Origin: Prostheceraeus crozeri
Lineage: Eukaryota; Platyhelminthes; Polycladida; Euryleptidae
NCBI GenBank assembly: GCA_907163375.1
Contig: CAJQUW010011588.1
Span: forward strand, 124,001 to 188,000
Direction of reading: 5' to 3'
Length of the DNA stretch: 64,000 nucleotides
Of the stretch, positions 37,201-42,537 are shown piece by piece; the stretch's first letter is position 1, and each line of letters starts with the position of its first letter. The notes under the pieces were generated by a model that had not been told where the DNA came from, ran no database searches, and saw nothing but the letters and a program-made list of their open reading frames with translations. A program made the position numbers and the translations under genes.

Positions 37201-37469
37201 TAGTCCCATGCAAGACACAAAGAATCGATCCGTGTAAGTAAAGGGTAATTTATTTTTTTTAATATAATTTTGATGTATTGAAGTTTGACATTTTACAAAT
37301 AGAGGTTTCAACTTCCTATTTCAGCGGATACAAATTTGGACAACATTCCATTCATGTAAATACAGCTCACGAATATGTACAGACACTTCAACTCACATTT
37401 TGACAGCTCTTCTTTCTTTCTTCTTTGGTCGTATGACGAAGCAAAAGCTTCATTTATCTTCAGTTTCAT
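2781..37469 (-). CDS. KRI1: KRI1, nucleolar 40S ribosome biogenesis factor, 11 coding exons
   Basis: KRI1 acts in the nucleolus with KRR1 in processing of 18S rRNA and assembly of the small ribosomal subunit. Coding exons on the minus strand are 37469-37397, 32820-32741, 30761-30424, 29069-28967, 25407-25340, 24628-24472, 21795-21484, 14910-14779, 13549-13217, 10985-10921 and 2895-2781. All borders are GT-AG, all phases fit, and the sum is 1,776 nt with a TAA stop (591 residues; human KRI1 is about 700). Recognisable blocks are the N-terminal KxKYGD, acidic Ser/Asp stretches, a Lys/Glu-rich coiled coil ending in DLEEDWDPAKHDQL, FGDEYD, and the C-terminal domain with LKCRFKYRSVEP, KELNSWVSLKK and the final EEERDRRVYSSF. 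Two blocks usual in the family, around YWNDPxLDEGExFLRDYIL and FExKYNFRFEE, were not found and may be missed exons. Recognition is from memory of the family. Confidence 0.93.
3769..3776 (+). promoter_or_regulatory. TATA box of the nested ShKT gene
   Basis: TATAAATA, 58 nt before the ATG at 3834, which would place transcription start near 3800 and leave a short 5' UTR. Confidence 0.55.
3834..4382 (+). CDS. Secreted protein with two ShKT domains, intronless
   Basis: 182 residues. Residues 1 to about 19 form a signal peptide (MKYF then a hydrophobic run), so the product should enter the secretory pathway. Two six-cysteine ShKT-type domains follow: Cys 23, 29, 36, 44, 48, 51 and Cys 69, 78, 88, 95, 99, 102. 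Both end in the diagnostic CxxxCxxC. ShKT domains occur in many secreted animal proteins; the Lys-Tyr pair linked to potassium-channel block in the sea anemone peptide is not seen here, so I assign no activity. Residues 103-182 are a hydrophilic Ser/Glu/Lys/Asp-rich tail, probably disordered. The frame is uninterrupted, has its own TATA box and AATAAA, and lies antisense in intron 10 of KRI1. It could be an expressed nested gene or a retrocopy. Confidence 0.75.
   Translation: MKYFIILAVLFDITSMKLADDNCKDKSDCHLKSEDCYGTWFIYCQKSCKDCDGKKYKIFEEIYYNNDVCKDAVPTKYCEGWKKSVRKCKNITNECRKTCTDCGSTSRSTNHAVNSENTGNDEIHTGDQGLPVVKDEPDSRPEKSRKILESTRSEAKKSSELENGRDDDTSKTGLEDKKNKGK
4430..4435 (+). promoter_or_regulatory. 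Polyadenylation signal of the ShKT gene
   Basis: AATAAA 48 nt after the stop codon of the nested ShKT gene. Confidence 0.6.
4450..6562. other. KRI1 intron 10 segment, no gene seen
   Basis: AT-rich intronic sequence between the nested ShKT gene and the piggyBac element. The only item I can support is a decayed hammerhead-like stem-loop at 5641-5678, listed separately. Confidence 0.4.
5641..5678 (+). other. Decayed hammerhead-like stem-loop with CGAAACGTC
   Basis: A GAG/CTC hairpin is followed by GAAACGTCGGGTC, the layout found at Penelope-associated minimal hammerheads. The CUGANGA side is degenerate (TTGATAGA) and helix I is weak, so this is at best a relic. Confidence 0.3.
6567..9533 (-). 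mobile_element. Full-length piggyBac transposon with TTAA ends
   Basis: The element is flanked by TTAA at 6563-6566 and 9534-9537. Both ends read CCCTCATCG, then a few variable bases, then CCACCTCTCTACATATGTAG, so the terminal inverted repeat is about 35 bp. A further subterminal copy of the CTACATATGTAG part lies at about 9324-9352. It sits in KRI1 intron 10, in the same orientation as the gene. The exact TTAA duplication and matched ends show insertion as a single unit. Confidence 0.9.
7009..8940 (-). pseudogene. piggyBac transposase, broken reading frame
   Basis: The N-terminal part (8437-8940, 167 residues) is acidic (DTEDEDDND and SSDDNESDSDDSSES). The catalytic and C-terminal part (7009-8178, 389 residues) holds LTVDEQL, FVDRYF and KGGVDTMD, whose aspartates (9, 88 and 190 of that segment) are the family's three catalytic Asp. 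A C-terminal cysteine cluster (CNKSTRRSCTTC, then CSDHH and CHDC) is the usual DNA-binding zinc finger. Between the two segments the protein continues in another frame (ISRNRLRLLLSHITFDN) with a stop before YVPCPSLTVDE, so at least two frame breaks and one stop separate it from an active gene. Confidence 0.88.
9538..10920. other. KRI1 intron 10, part next to exon 10
   Basis: AT-rich, no repeat or gene recognised. A 72-codon plus-strand frame at 10168-10386 has no feature I recognise. Confidence 0.35.
10921..10985 (-). CDS. KRI1: KRI1 exon 10
   Basis: 65 nt, residues 533-553, VLSAPAKELNSWVSLKKVTQ, matching the conserved ELNxWxSLKK block of the C-terminal domain. Acceptor TTCACAG, donor GTAAGT, ends in phase 2. 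Confidence 0.93.
11575..11660. repeat. Short degenerate CGGGA/TCCCG word repeat
   Basis: About 85 bp in KRI1 intron 9 in which CGGGA or TCCCG-like words recur in both orientations (CACGGGACTT, GATTCCCGGGG, TCACGGGAA). It resembles the end of the element at 12176. Confidence 0.35.
12176..13147. mobile_element. Non-autonomous element with TGCCAAC ends and TCCCGA words
   Basis: The left end reads CTGCCAACTGTCCCGATT and the right end, reversed, reads GGCTGCCAACCCCTGTCGG. Next to each end TCCCGAT and ATCGGGA words recur in both orientations; the middle is AT-rich and encodes nothing. About 970 bp, family not assigned. It lies in KRI1 intron 9. Confidence 0.45.
13217..13549 (-). CDS. KRI1: KRI1 exon 9
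   Basis: 333 nt, residues 422-532. An Arg-rich run (eight arginines, nucleolar-signal-like) is followed by the start of the C-terminal domain: FIDKVYELDCEDVILG, then LKCRFKYRSVEPMDYGLT. About seven extra residues (GRGEGQA region) separate EDVI from LKCRFKYR compared with the human protein as I recall it. Acceptor AAACAG, donor GTGAGG. Confidence 0.95.
14110..14195 (-). repeat. tRNA-derived SINE head
   Basis: On the minus strand an A-box-like TGGTCTAGTG (14190-14181) is followed by a B box GGTTCGATTCT (14141-14131), the spacing of an internal RNA polymerase III promoter. A clean tRNA cloverleaf does not form, so I call it a SINE. KRI1 intron 8. Confidence 0.55.
14779..14910 (-). CDS. KRI1: KRI1 exon 8
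   Basis: 132 nt, residues 378-421, opening QMFGDEYDGKMEESKP and continuing WDDWKPG, the block that follows the coiled coil in KRI1 proteins. Acceptor TTTCAG, donor GTGAGG. Confidence 0.95.
15264..16226. mobile_element. Foldback element with ~170-bp inverted ends and a CTCACGC core
   Basis: Arms at about 15264-15445 and 16060-16226 are inverted copies; both begin AAAGGGGCACTGTACTTG and include GTCGCGCGCACCGCATCTCC. The left arm carries about 16 extra bases. The core (about 15565-15895) has its own TTGCCAAC/GTTGGCAAC ends and many CTCACGCAT words, so a second small element seems to lie inside the first. No protein is encoded. KRI1 intron 7. Confidence 0.6.
16527..17337. repeat. Long inverted repeat element
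   Basis: The left arm (about 16527-16728 and 16881-16975) and the right arm (about 17040-17337) are diverged inverted copies sharing TGCATCTGATCAGCAG, TTTTAGCCTCAGTGTCTCGA and CACCTGCAG. The left arm has about 155 extra bases that look like a duplication of the central part. TGACCTTTGACC occurs in the left arm. No coding capacity. It ends about 100 bp from the Tc1 element. Confidence 0.6.
17435..19091 (-). mobile_element. Tc1-like transposon, copy 1
   Basis: 1,657 bp flanked by TA (17433-17434 and 19092-19093). Ends are imperfect inverted repeats: left CAGTCCGTTTCATAAAAAGT, right reversed CAGATTGTTTCATGAAAAAT, both followed by GGATCA. It contains one open transposase. It is about 98% identical by eye to the copy at 32856-34511. 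KRI1 intron 7, same orientation as the gene. Confidence 0.93.
17592..18590 (-). CDS. Tc1 transposase, uninterrupted
   Basis: 332 residues, the normal size for Tc1 transposases, which cut the element out and insert it at TA. Residues 1-50 form the first helix-turn-helix (FSLRATSKRLNVPYTNVHRW), a GRPRK motif lies at 54-58, and the second helix-turn-helix follows. The catalytic DD34E triad is visible: Asp143 in WSDEASV, Asp233 in FMDDNATCH and Glu268 in PDLNPIENVW, exactly 34 residues apart. No stop or frameshift is seen, so this copy could be functional if expressed. The start is the first ATG, giving MNNNEIAFTKGK. Confidence 0.93.
   Translation of the reverse strand: MNNNEIAFTKGKVSALLELGFSLRATSKRLNVPYTNVHRWHNDDFRLCRKEGSGRPRKTSKRRDRLILRFVKVDPSLSLTEMAAIVSSISKSTIRRRLIESNFKSCKRPSQIELSDQHTKRRLRWAMSHCHWRNQWDRVVWSDEASVRLKDSDGRLRLWIKSDQEIPRHLHRPQVQGGATLLIWAGIWTNGRTELHIQQGTMNSERYVNVLRMNIGQMTDQLGDPSTWLFMDDNATCHRSSRVNLCKSQLGLRTLSWPARSPDLNPIENVWSILKRSVRRSLLPTDGVSQLTSLLKRREWRKLDQSKINDIIESMPRRIGNVIDNKGRATKY
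20228..20587 (+). CDS. Unrecognised 119-codon frame
   Basis: An ATG-to-stop frame in KRI1 intron 7, antisense to the gene, hydrophilic in its first third. I recognise no domain, signal peptide or repeat, and no promoter or polyadenylation signal stands out. It may be chance or a relic. Confidence 0.15.
   Translation: MKNTNDRHERIPDKNPCTNQISQRLGRLTFKDRKLSHIKFWKQLEDIGLFPSLEDWSYCRFLCADHRCIFRFQFSYEFSVYMNLPLPSSADVSSKFPERQYALSEQRQYFVTMRKVTSY
20790..21125 (-). pseudogene. LINE reverse transcriptase fragment
   Basis: 112 residues carrying the middle of a LINE reverse transcriptase: MTSGVSQSSIMDLLIF matches the SGVPQGSILGPLLF block and VRVYADD is the catalytic FADD-type motif. Substitutions in the first motif and the absence of flanking domains mark it as a dead fragment. 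Same strand as KRI1, in intron 7. Confidence 0.7.
21484..21795 (-). CDS. KRI1: KRI1 exon 7
   Basis: 312 nt, residues 274-377. A long Lys/Glu/Arg-rich coiled-coil segment ends in the family signature DLEEDWDPAKHDQLVQ. Acceptor TTTTAG, donor GTGAGT. Confidence 0.95.
22470..22790 (+). pseudogene. Penelope-like element GIY-YIG endonuclease fragment
   Basis: The frame at 22506-22697 reads YLIYKFTHTFCQNEYVGQT followed by PFKFRFNAHSW, the GIY-YIG pattern of Penelope-like retroelements. The end of the domain continues in another frame as DILDNCKKPVDTPLSEVRF (to about 22760), so at least one frameshift is present. No reverse transcriptase remains. A hammerhead-like motif about 600 bp downstream fits the same source. 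KRI1 intron 6. Confidence 0.65.
23393..23428 (+). ncRNA. Hammerhead-like motif, imperfect
   Basis: Helix I GCCC (23393-23396) and GGGC (23425-23428); core CTGACGA (23397-23403); then GAA at 23417-23419 and GCGT with T before helix I. The base after GAA is G instead of A and helix II is only about 2 bp, so activity is doubtful. It lies downstream of the Penelope-like fragment. Confidence 0.4.
24472..24628 (-). CDS. KRI1: KRI1 exon 6
   Basis: 157 nt, residues 221-273, acidic, with SDSESEVTEEHEDDD and SSSDDSGDEIFVPK. Acceptor TTGTAG, donor GTAAGA. A conserved block expected next to this exon was not found in either flanking intron. Confidence 0.85.
24869..24898 (+). ncRNA. Hammerhead-like motif lacking helix I
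   Basis: TTGATGA, then a clean GCCC-TTGTA-GGGC hairpin, then GAAACGC, as in hammerhead cores, but the first core base is T rather than C and I find no flanking strands that would form helix I. Probably a relic. KRI1 intron 5. Confidence 0.3.
25240..25300. repeat. Short CCCG word repeat
   Basis: About 60 bp next to KRI1 exon 5 with CATCCCGAAATTTCC and GTACCCGGGATTG words, like those at 11575-11660. Confidence 0.3.
25340..25407 (-). CDS. KRI1: KRI1 exon 5
   Basis: 68 nt, residues 199-220, DKNKDELLMEYVKK. Acceptor ATTTCAG, donor GTAAGT, ends in phase 2. Confidence 0.85.
25630..25770. repeat. GGCC-rich degenerate repeat
   Basis: About 140 bp in an otherwise AT-rich intron, starting GTTGGAACCGGACC, in which GGCCC, GGCC and CCGG words recur throughout. 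No coding potential. KRI1 intron 4. Confidence 0.4.
25800..26940 (+). pseudogene. RTE-like LINE, 3' half of the reverse transcriptase gene
   Basis: Antisense to KRI1 in intron 4. Successive segments read KIHLGRGVRQGNNISPNLF, then LRFADDLVLMASTLEEL (catalytic FADD), then NVTLENVQHHRYFGQIMNAR, and after a small insertion RRMERNMIGITLRDRKRN, WQWGGHIMRRTDERWTRRI and RGRPPLRWDHELV, the usual C-terminal order in RTE-type LINEs. It ends FLQQWRD and a stop near 26938. Several stops and frame changes separate the segments, and the endonuclease is absent, so this is a 5'-truncated dead copy. Confidence 0.85.
26400..26546. mobile_element. Small inverted-repeat element inside the LINE
   Basis: TTCATTAACTAAAATTCTGC at the left and its inverse (ATTCTGCCG and TTCATTA parts) at the right, with more TTTCTGCCA words inside. 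It interrupts the LINE between DIGTIH and the C-terminal segment, so it inserted after the LINE. Confidence 0.45.
27000..28090. other. KRI1 intron 4, no gene seen
   Basis: AT-rich sequence after the LINE end; nothing recognised. Confidence 0.35.
28090..28420. repeat. Degenerate CTCTATCTCAGAGG repeat with CT and TATC microsatellites
   Basis: About a dozen imperfect copies of a roughly 25-35 bp unit containing CTCTNTCTNAGAGG-like words. In the middle are a (CT)n run at 28222-28240 and a short (TATC)n run at 28240-28254. KRI1 intron 4. Confidence 0.55.
28967..29069 (-). CDS. KRI1: KRI1 exon 4
   Basis: 103 nt, residues 164-198, GSGDGSLFTLKTSKN, matching the family block that follows the second acidic stretch. 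Acceptor TTGTAG, donor GTATGA. Confidence 0.85.
29850..29930 (+). repeat. Possible tRNA-derived SINE
   Basis: A B box GTTCGATTCC at 29889-29898 is preceded by TAGTGCTTGGTC, a poor A box. No tRNA fold. KRI1 intron 3. Confidence 0.35.
30259..30370. repeat. 112-bp hairpin next to the exon 3 donor
   Basis: ATCGTTCTTAGTATTGATTT (30259-30278) and the bases after it pair with the inverse ending at 30370; about 30 bp of stem with two or three mismatches around a 50-bp loop. It starts 54 nt into KRI1 intron 3. Confidence 0.6.
30424..30761 (-). CDS. KRI1: KRI1 exon 3
   Basis: 338 nt, residues 52-163. It holds ALMANDPRIKDPKF, an acidic Ser/Asp stretch, MFLRDIERLRLMKSKDKRK and a second acidic stretch. 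Acceptor ATTTCAG; donor GTAAAT lies immediately before an in-frame TAA in the intron. Confidence 0.93.
31470..31950 (-). pseudogene. LINE reverse transcriptase C-terminal fragment
   Basis: Reading on the minus strand gives SKIYKTVVRPDAICSSECW, then KMLRIIAGVTQRDHIRNEDM, RKRVLPITEKI, GHLLRASDEAATKNAFNL and RPRGLPKQRWIDAIHQDV. This is the tail typical of non-LTR reverse transcriptases found in many invertebrate genomes. At least one stop interrupts it. KRI1 intron 2, same strand as the gene. Confidence 0.75.
32741..32820 (-). CDS. KRI1: KRI1 exon 2
   Basis: 80 nt, residues 25-51 including the split codon; LKAKYGDVPLDE followed by a Ser/Asp run. Acceptor TTTCAG, donor GTAAGT. The acceptor is only 35 nt from a Tc1 insertion. 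Confidence 0.9.
32856..34511 (-). mobile_element. Tc1-like transposon, copy 2
   Basis: 1,656 bp between TA duplications (32854-32855 and 34512-34513), with the same ends as copy 1 and about 30 differences from it by eye (about 98% identity). It sits in KRI1 intron 1 and its end is 35 nt from the exon 2 acceptor. Confidence 0.93.
33013..34008 (-). pseudogene. Tc1 transposase, one nonsense change
   Basis: Same protein as copy 1 from MNNNEIAFTKGK onward, with Asp143 and Asp233 present. A CAA-to-TAA change after NLCKS ends the frame at 33262, before the catalytic glutamate, so the product would be inactive. Beyond it the sequence remains in frame, with one 3-nt deletion in the RRE region. The single lesion and high identity to copy 1 point to recent loss. 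Confidence 0.9.
34829..34905 (-). repeat. tRNA-derived SINE head
   Basis: On the minus strand, A box TAGCTCAGTTGG (34896-34885), a 5-bp anticodon-like stem around CTAGAAT, and B box GGTTCAAATCC (34852-34842). The acceptor strands do not pair, so it is not a functional tRNA gene; the sequence continues toward lower coordinates as a SINE body. KRI1 intron 1. Confidence 0.65.
35460..35640. repeat. Degenerate TCTGAAAT/ATTTCAGA word repeat
   Basis: About 180 bp in KRI1 intron 1 made of the words TCTGAAAT, TCTGAAG and their inverse TTTCAGAT at irregular spacing. No coding capacity. Confidence 0.5.
35641..37380. other. KRI1 intron 1, part next to exon 1
   Basis: AT-rich sequence; I see no gene or clear repeat. 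Confidence 0.35.
37397..37469 (-). CDS. KRI1: KRI1 exon 1
   Basis: 73 nt, residues 1-24, starting MKLKINEAFASSYDQ and ending in a strong GTGAGT donor after phase 1. The bases just before the ATG read TTTCCAG-AC, so a non-coding 5' UTR exon may exist upstream. Confidence 0.85.
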
Positions 37470-37600
37470 GTCTGGAAATATGTTCGAATAAATTAAAGCA
37501 AAAAATTAGTTAGAAGTAAATAAATTTGGAAAACAAGATTTGTTAAACGTATTTAGCATAGAATGGAGATGTAGTCCGCTGTTTGCTGGCGGTTGTCAAC

Positions 37601-37714
37601 ACTGATCAATAACGCTGAAGCAAGAACATGATTGATTTAATTAAACAATAGCGCAACATTACGCAATTGTTTAATTAAATCAATCATGTTCTTGCTTCAG
37701 CGTTATTGATCAGT
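37601..37714. repeat. Perfect 49-bp palindrome upstream of KRI1
   Basis: 37601-37649 and 37666-37714 are exact inverse copies, starting ACTGATCAATAACGCTGAAG, around a 16-nt loop. It lies 132 bp upstream of the KRI1 start codon. No target duplication or known transposon end was seen. Confidence 0.85.
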
Positions 37715-38949
37715 ATTTAGTCTACTTGACAGAAAAGCTTCATGGTCGCTCTTACGTTTCACGATTATTTGGGCCATTACTTATTACTAATGCTATTAAA
37801 GTTAACGTTTTTAAGCATTCGAACAATGCTCAAAACATTTCGATGCTACCGAAATCGATGTACCAAAATAGTGAAACACTACCTCTGCTCTTTCTACTTT
37901 GTCATCTGCTAGAGATTCATTTGAAACTCATGATTTTTGCTAAAAGTTGATTGATTTGTGATAGTTTTTCGATGACACTTGCATGATCTTTCCTAATTGC
38001 AAAAGCAAAAATATATTTCCACTAATTTGAAAAGACAAAAAGGTGAGAAATAGTGCCATCGTCAATTTATCAGATACCACGATGTTGAAGGCAACTTTTT
38101 TCACAATGAATGACCATCTGTTCCACTTAATTCTAAATATTCCATGAATCGAGTCTTGCAAGCAGGTTTATGGCGGAGCAACAAGAATTTGTAATTTTCA
38201 ATCAGTTTGTCGTCCTTTTCAAGTTCTTTCAAGCATTCTCATGGCCATGACCGCTAAAGCAGTCACAATTGCTTGTTAGTCACTCGATCAACATGAACAG
38301 TGAACGCTTGCGGGCGGAGGCAACATAGAAGCGAATTCGAGGTATGATGGGTCAGTCGAGATTATGGTTTAAAACAGTTATGCAACCTCGATTAGATTTT
38401 AGTCGAAGTTGAGGTTGAATCGAGGTCGGCCCCGAAATAAGTTGTATAAGATTGACTTTGATACCGGGTACTCGCGTGAAAGAAAAATAAAAATATTTGT
38501 GTTTGTCATGTCATTAATCACATGTGTCAACACACTGAAAATCTCAATATAATCTATGATAGTCTTAAATAGTAAAGAACTACGTCATATGATTTGAAAA
38601 CAAAATACGATTTAGGCCTATACTGACAATTGCAGACAATACTTTATGCTGCAATTGAAGATTCTGTCTGAATATCACAAAATCCGAAGCTATTGTTTTA
38701 AGCAAGCTAAGATCTGTTGTAAGTTCCTCTTTTCCCATGTGTTTATGTATAGGTGAAGACAAATTGGAATTCTGTGAAAGTTAAAATTGTCTGGGTATTA
38801 AAATTGATTCATGTTTGGATTTCAAAAGGCGTGTCGGCTCTGTCTGTAAAACGTGTTATTATGAGATTCGCAGAATACATTGTATTAGACGCTCCCCTTC
38901 CGAAAAAGTTGAATGCAAGCTAATAAATTATTTTACTTTTTCGTGACTT

Positions 38950-39310
38950 GACTATGGTAATAGTCTTCTCTGTGGTCTTCCCAATCAAATTTTTCGCAAA
39001 TTACAGAAGGTTAAAAATTCAAAACTCTTGTGCTCGCATTGTTTTTCGGACTCGTCGACGTGACCACATAACTCCTGCTTTGAAAACACTTAAGTGGCTG
39101 TCAATCTCTCATCGCTTAAAAACGCAAGCTTTGGTGTTTGAGTTACAAGGCTTTGGATTTCACTTGATTCTTTTTAACGCCTACTAAAAGCTTTCCTTTT
39201 GTCAAATGCCTTAGCGTTACTTTCAGTTTCTGTCGTTTGTCATTGTTAGCAGTGTTTCTCTGCGCCGTGAGCTACTTGGGTACAATGTAATATAAATGCA
39301 CTGAATAAAT
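38950..39310 (+). pseudogene. CR1-like LINE, 3' end fragment
   Basis: The frame at 38985-39150 reads KIQNSCARIVFRTRRRDHIT then PALKTLKWLSISHRL, the C-terminal block of CR1/L2-type reverse transcriptases. It is followed by a 3' end with GCGCCGTGAGCTACTTGGGT and TATAAATGCA, also typical of the group. Truncated and interrupted. Confidence 0.7.
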
Positions 39311-41716
39311 AAGAGATGACACTTGTTAACGGATATGCCTAAAAATTATTCAGATATAAAATCGCTACAAAACAATTCTGTAAATATGACGAGTCACAAA
39401 ATTCATTGAAATACAAAATTCTAATAGCACAGCAAGGTCTACTTTGGTCAACATGTGCCTACTTTGGAGACAAGAATCTTGAATACACATTCAGATATAT
39501 CAACAAAATTTGAGTGATTGTGACAAATGCCGTGGGGTCATTCCATACGAAATCGTCAAGCCCGTTTAGATCCACCATCTCAGCTTTTGTTCATATTTGG
39601 TTTATAGGTAGAGTTTGGTCTCATTAGAAGAATTCCATATTTGATTGCTCCAATTCGCTGTAGTTCCTGAGTCACAGGGCCTCAAAGCTGCCTATGACGT
39701 TTTGTATGGACGATTTTCCATAGCAACGGTCCTTTCTTACGAATAAAATGCGTCTACATTTGTTTTGTTAGAAGCTAGCCTAACCAAACCTTGTACATAT
39801 GTTGTTGATGATGTGCTGCTTTAGTACCCCCGCACAATCAATCTAAAATTTGTGCTGTTTATGACATAGATATCGCTCAAAGTTGGCGGCGACTCGCTTT
39901 CCAAAATTTGCGAAAATCGTAAACTTTGAAGCTGAATACCCAAAAAGATCCACCTCAAGCTTCAATGAATTTTACGTAGTATCATGTCTGTATGTAAGCC
40001 ATGTAAGCAACAAAAGATTGGCGTGTCTTTGACTTCCTTTGGGAGATAGGGACAGAAAGCGACATTTTTTCAAAATTTTAACTTTTTCAAACTGCGTATA
40101 GATCGATAATCCACGAATGGTCATTCTGAGCGCCTTTTTCAGACCTGTTCTGCTACACAGAATGAAAATTCATTATTTCTTCATGATTCACTGTGTTAGA
40201 TTATATTGTATTAAAGGATAATAAAACATGACTGTTCATTTTCCTTTAATTGTAGGTCAACTGTACATGACCAACAGGAACTTCGTTTACTGGATACATT
40301 CTTCTTGCATGCCTGTTGTTCTTAAAGAGCGACGGTGGACTTCTTATTGACTAATTAATGAAGATCAACGGTAATCCCATGGGAATCCCACAGCTGCGTC
40401 TGTCTCAACTTAGGATCTCAATTTCTATTGTGACTGAGCTGTTTTTAGCTCCAAATCTTCTGCAACGGAATCATGTCAATGACTCAATAAAATATGGTGG
40501 CGACTTTCTGACGACCTGCTCTTGATTAAGCGATGGTTCTCACAGTTCAGAAACTATAGAAATGGATGAAATTAAAAGCATAAAAGTAGATGAATTTGAA
40601 GAACACAGAGAAATGGATGAAATTAAAAACATGCAGATGTGAGTGGAATTAACAAGATGGCAATTTATCAATGTCATTCGTGCTGACGGAAGCAGACGTC
40701 CTAGCAAGACGCCAGAGGCGGCGATGGTGGGTAGGCCTATGTCCATGACGATGTGGAGTGGGCCTATTGTTGACATGGTTATCTTCAATACGTAAAAGCG
40801 AACCACGGTTATGGAGCTTGACCCTCAGAAACCTGACGAAGTTCAGTGAACCCAGGAGTCATATTTTTCTATTTCACTTTTTGTTCTGATGATATATCAA
40901 CCACCCATGCTCATGTAAATCATCATTTTTGACATTGAATCTGAACGTCCTATATCATTTCAATTGAATCAGTAAAAGTAGGTTAGATAGGCCAAGGGGG
41001 TCCACTGGCTCCCCCCATAGGTCTCAGAGGGTGTGGAGCTTCCCAATCACAACTTTTTTTACTATCAGATGAAAAATGATTTTATACATGTCCACGATTG
41101 TGTATAAAGAGCAATATTCATTTATTCATTGCTTACATAATGCTCGTGCATGCGTGCTGTGTTAGAAGGTCGCAAAATTCGAATATTTTGCTTTCGTACA
41201 TAGTCGTGCTTGACTGGTTGGCATACATGAACAACTCAGCAGATATCAATGTTCAAAATGAAAGCTATCATTATATTCATAGTTCAACACTAAGACAGAC
41301 TGTTGGCAAAGTGTTCGCATCAGAAATTAATGAGTTTGAGATCAAGACAGCTGTTTAGAGGGTATAAAAGGGCAGCAATAATGACTCATTTTAGACCTAT
41401 TTCCGATAGGGATGGACAAATTTGAAGCAATGGACATATGTAGGGTTTCTGCTGCACGGAATGAATTGATTTCATTAAAATCAACTGTCTGAGGTTTTAT
41501 CAGCAATCGTCGTAAAACCGCCTCTTAGTACAATTGATGCTGTGCTAAATTTCGTTGACCTACAAAGACACCAAATTTTCGCATGTGTTTACTAAGAAGG
41601 ATGAAAGACACTCAAATGATTAATTAAGTTGATCAGCTACGCGCAACCATCATTGTTTTGCTTAAAATCAACTTTCCTAATGTTTTGATATCGATTTAAG
41701 CAGGTTAATCAAGAAT
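39311..41716. other. No gene recognised
   Basis: About 2.4 kb with scattered short frames (for example 41098-41358 plus, 86 codons) that I do not recognise. Nothing is supported as a gene or named repeat. Confidence 0.35.
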
Positions 41717-41917
41717 TTATAGAATGGGTCCAATGAGAAAATCCTCAGGTCTCGGCGGTTTGATGGAGTGCTCCTGTACCATCATCCAAAGAAGCATATC
41801 AGGGTCTAAACGACAAGGGTGGGCAGGTGTTATTAAGTTGGCACTTCGTACATCAGGCAAGATAGCTGCTAGTCCGGACCGATTATTCCGCACCCTTGGG
41901 TCTATTTTCCTTATTTC
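41717..41917 (-). CDS. Candidate terminal exon, unknown product
   Basis: After a GATGACAG acceptor, an in-phase frame of 66 codons runs to a TAA. It contains GLAAILPDVRSANLITPAHP, RLDPDMLLWMMVQEHSIKPP and RPEDFLIGPIL. The composition is protein-like and the GC content is above the surroundings, so it may be a real last exon or a transposon coding relic. I do not recognise it, and no partner exon was found upstream. Confidence 0.3.
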   Translation of the reverse strand, partial: EIRKIDPRVRNNRSGLAAILPDVRSANLITPAHPCRLDPDMLLWMMVQEHSIKPPRPEDFLIGPIL

Positions 41918-42136
41918 CTGTCATCGTTTTTGGGTTGCCAATTGAACAGTCTGCAAGTTTACGGTACCTTATTGAAAAGTGAACTACTTGACCTCACTGT
42001 TTAGCGGGTAGCGTGCTGACAGTGATTCATTTCAGTAAAGTGACTATCATGACAAAAAATCATGAAAATTGATGAATAAACTCATGATTGATCCATTGTG
42101 CTATGCTAGCATTTCAGAAAACCTGATTGCGAATAA

Positions 42137-42242
42137 CAGGCCCTAGTACGGCATCCAACCGGATAACGAATAATCCAAATTGTTTCCCACAGGCCCTAGT
42201 ACGGCATCCAACCGGATAACGAATAATCCAAATTGTTTCCCA
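42137..42242. repeat. 53-bp perfect tandem duplication
   Basis: Two exact adjacent copies (42137-42189 and 42190-42242) starting CAGGCCCTAGTACGGCATCC and ending TTTCCCA. The exactness implies a recent duplication. Confidence 0.92.
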
Positions 42243-42264
42243 CCTGGCGCCATTTGAGCCTACA

Positions 42265-42537
42265 ATGCCGGTGAGTAAATTGATCCCGGCTGTTAGTACA
42301 GAAAGTAATACATCTCCACCGGAAGGTCTTCAAAGGAAAGGAGTAAACTATTCTAATGATTTAGATTGCCCGAATAAAATTGATGCAGATATTTGGCCAT
42401 ACTTTTTACCTAGTAATATTTTTTTAATGCGAAAAACAAAGATATTTCGCAGTAAGAAATTTCTTTTGGATAAAATTGCTGAAAACAACCAATCATCTGA
42501 GGCGAGAGAAGTTAAGCATACATCAGAAAAATTATAA
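42265..42537 (+). CDS. Unrecognised 90-residue frame
   Basis: ATG-to-stop frame starting MPVSKLIPAVSTES, with a Lys-rich middle (MRKTKIFRSKKFLLDK). It begins 22 bp after the tandem duplication. The fifth to tenth bases of the start region read CGGTGAGT, a good splice donor, so the ATG could equally be a very short first exon. Function unknown. Confidence 0.25.
   Translation: MPVSKLIPAVSTESNTSPPEGLQRKGVNYSNDLDCPNKIDADIWPYFLPSNIFLMRKTKIFRSKKFLLDKIAENNQSSEAREVKHTSEKL

Noticed and set aside
40825-40860. CTGACGAAG followed by CAGG, hammerhead-like
   Set aside because: Lacks the GAA part and helix I pairing.
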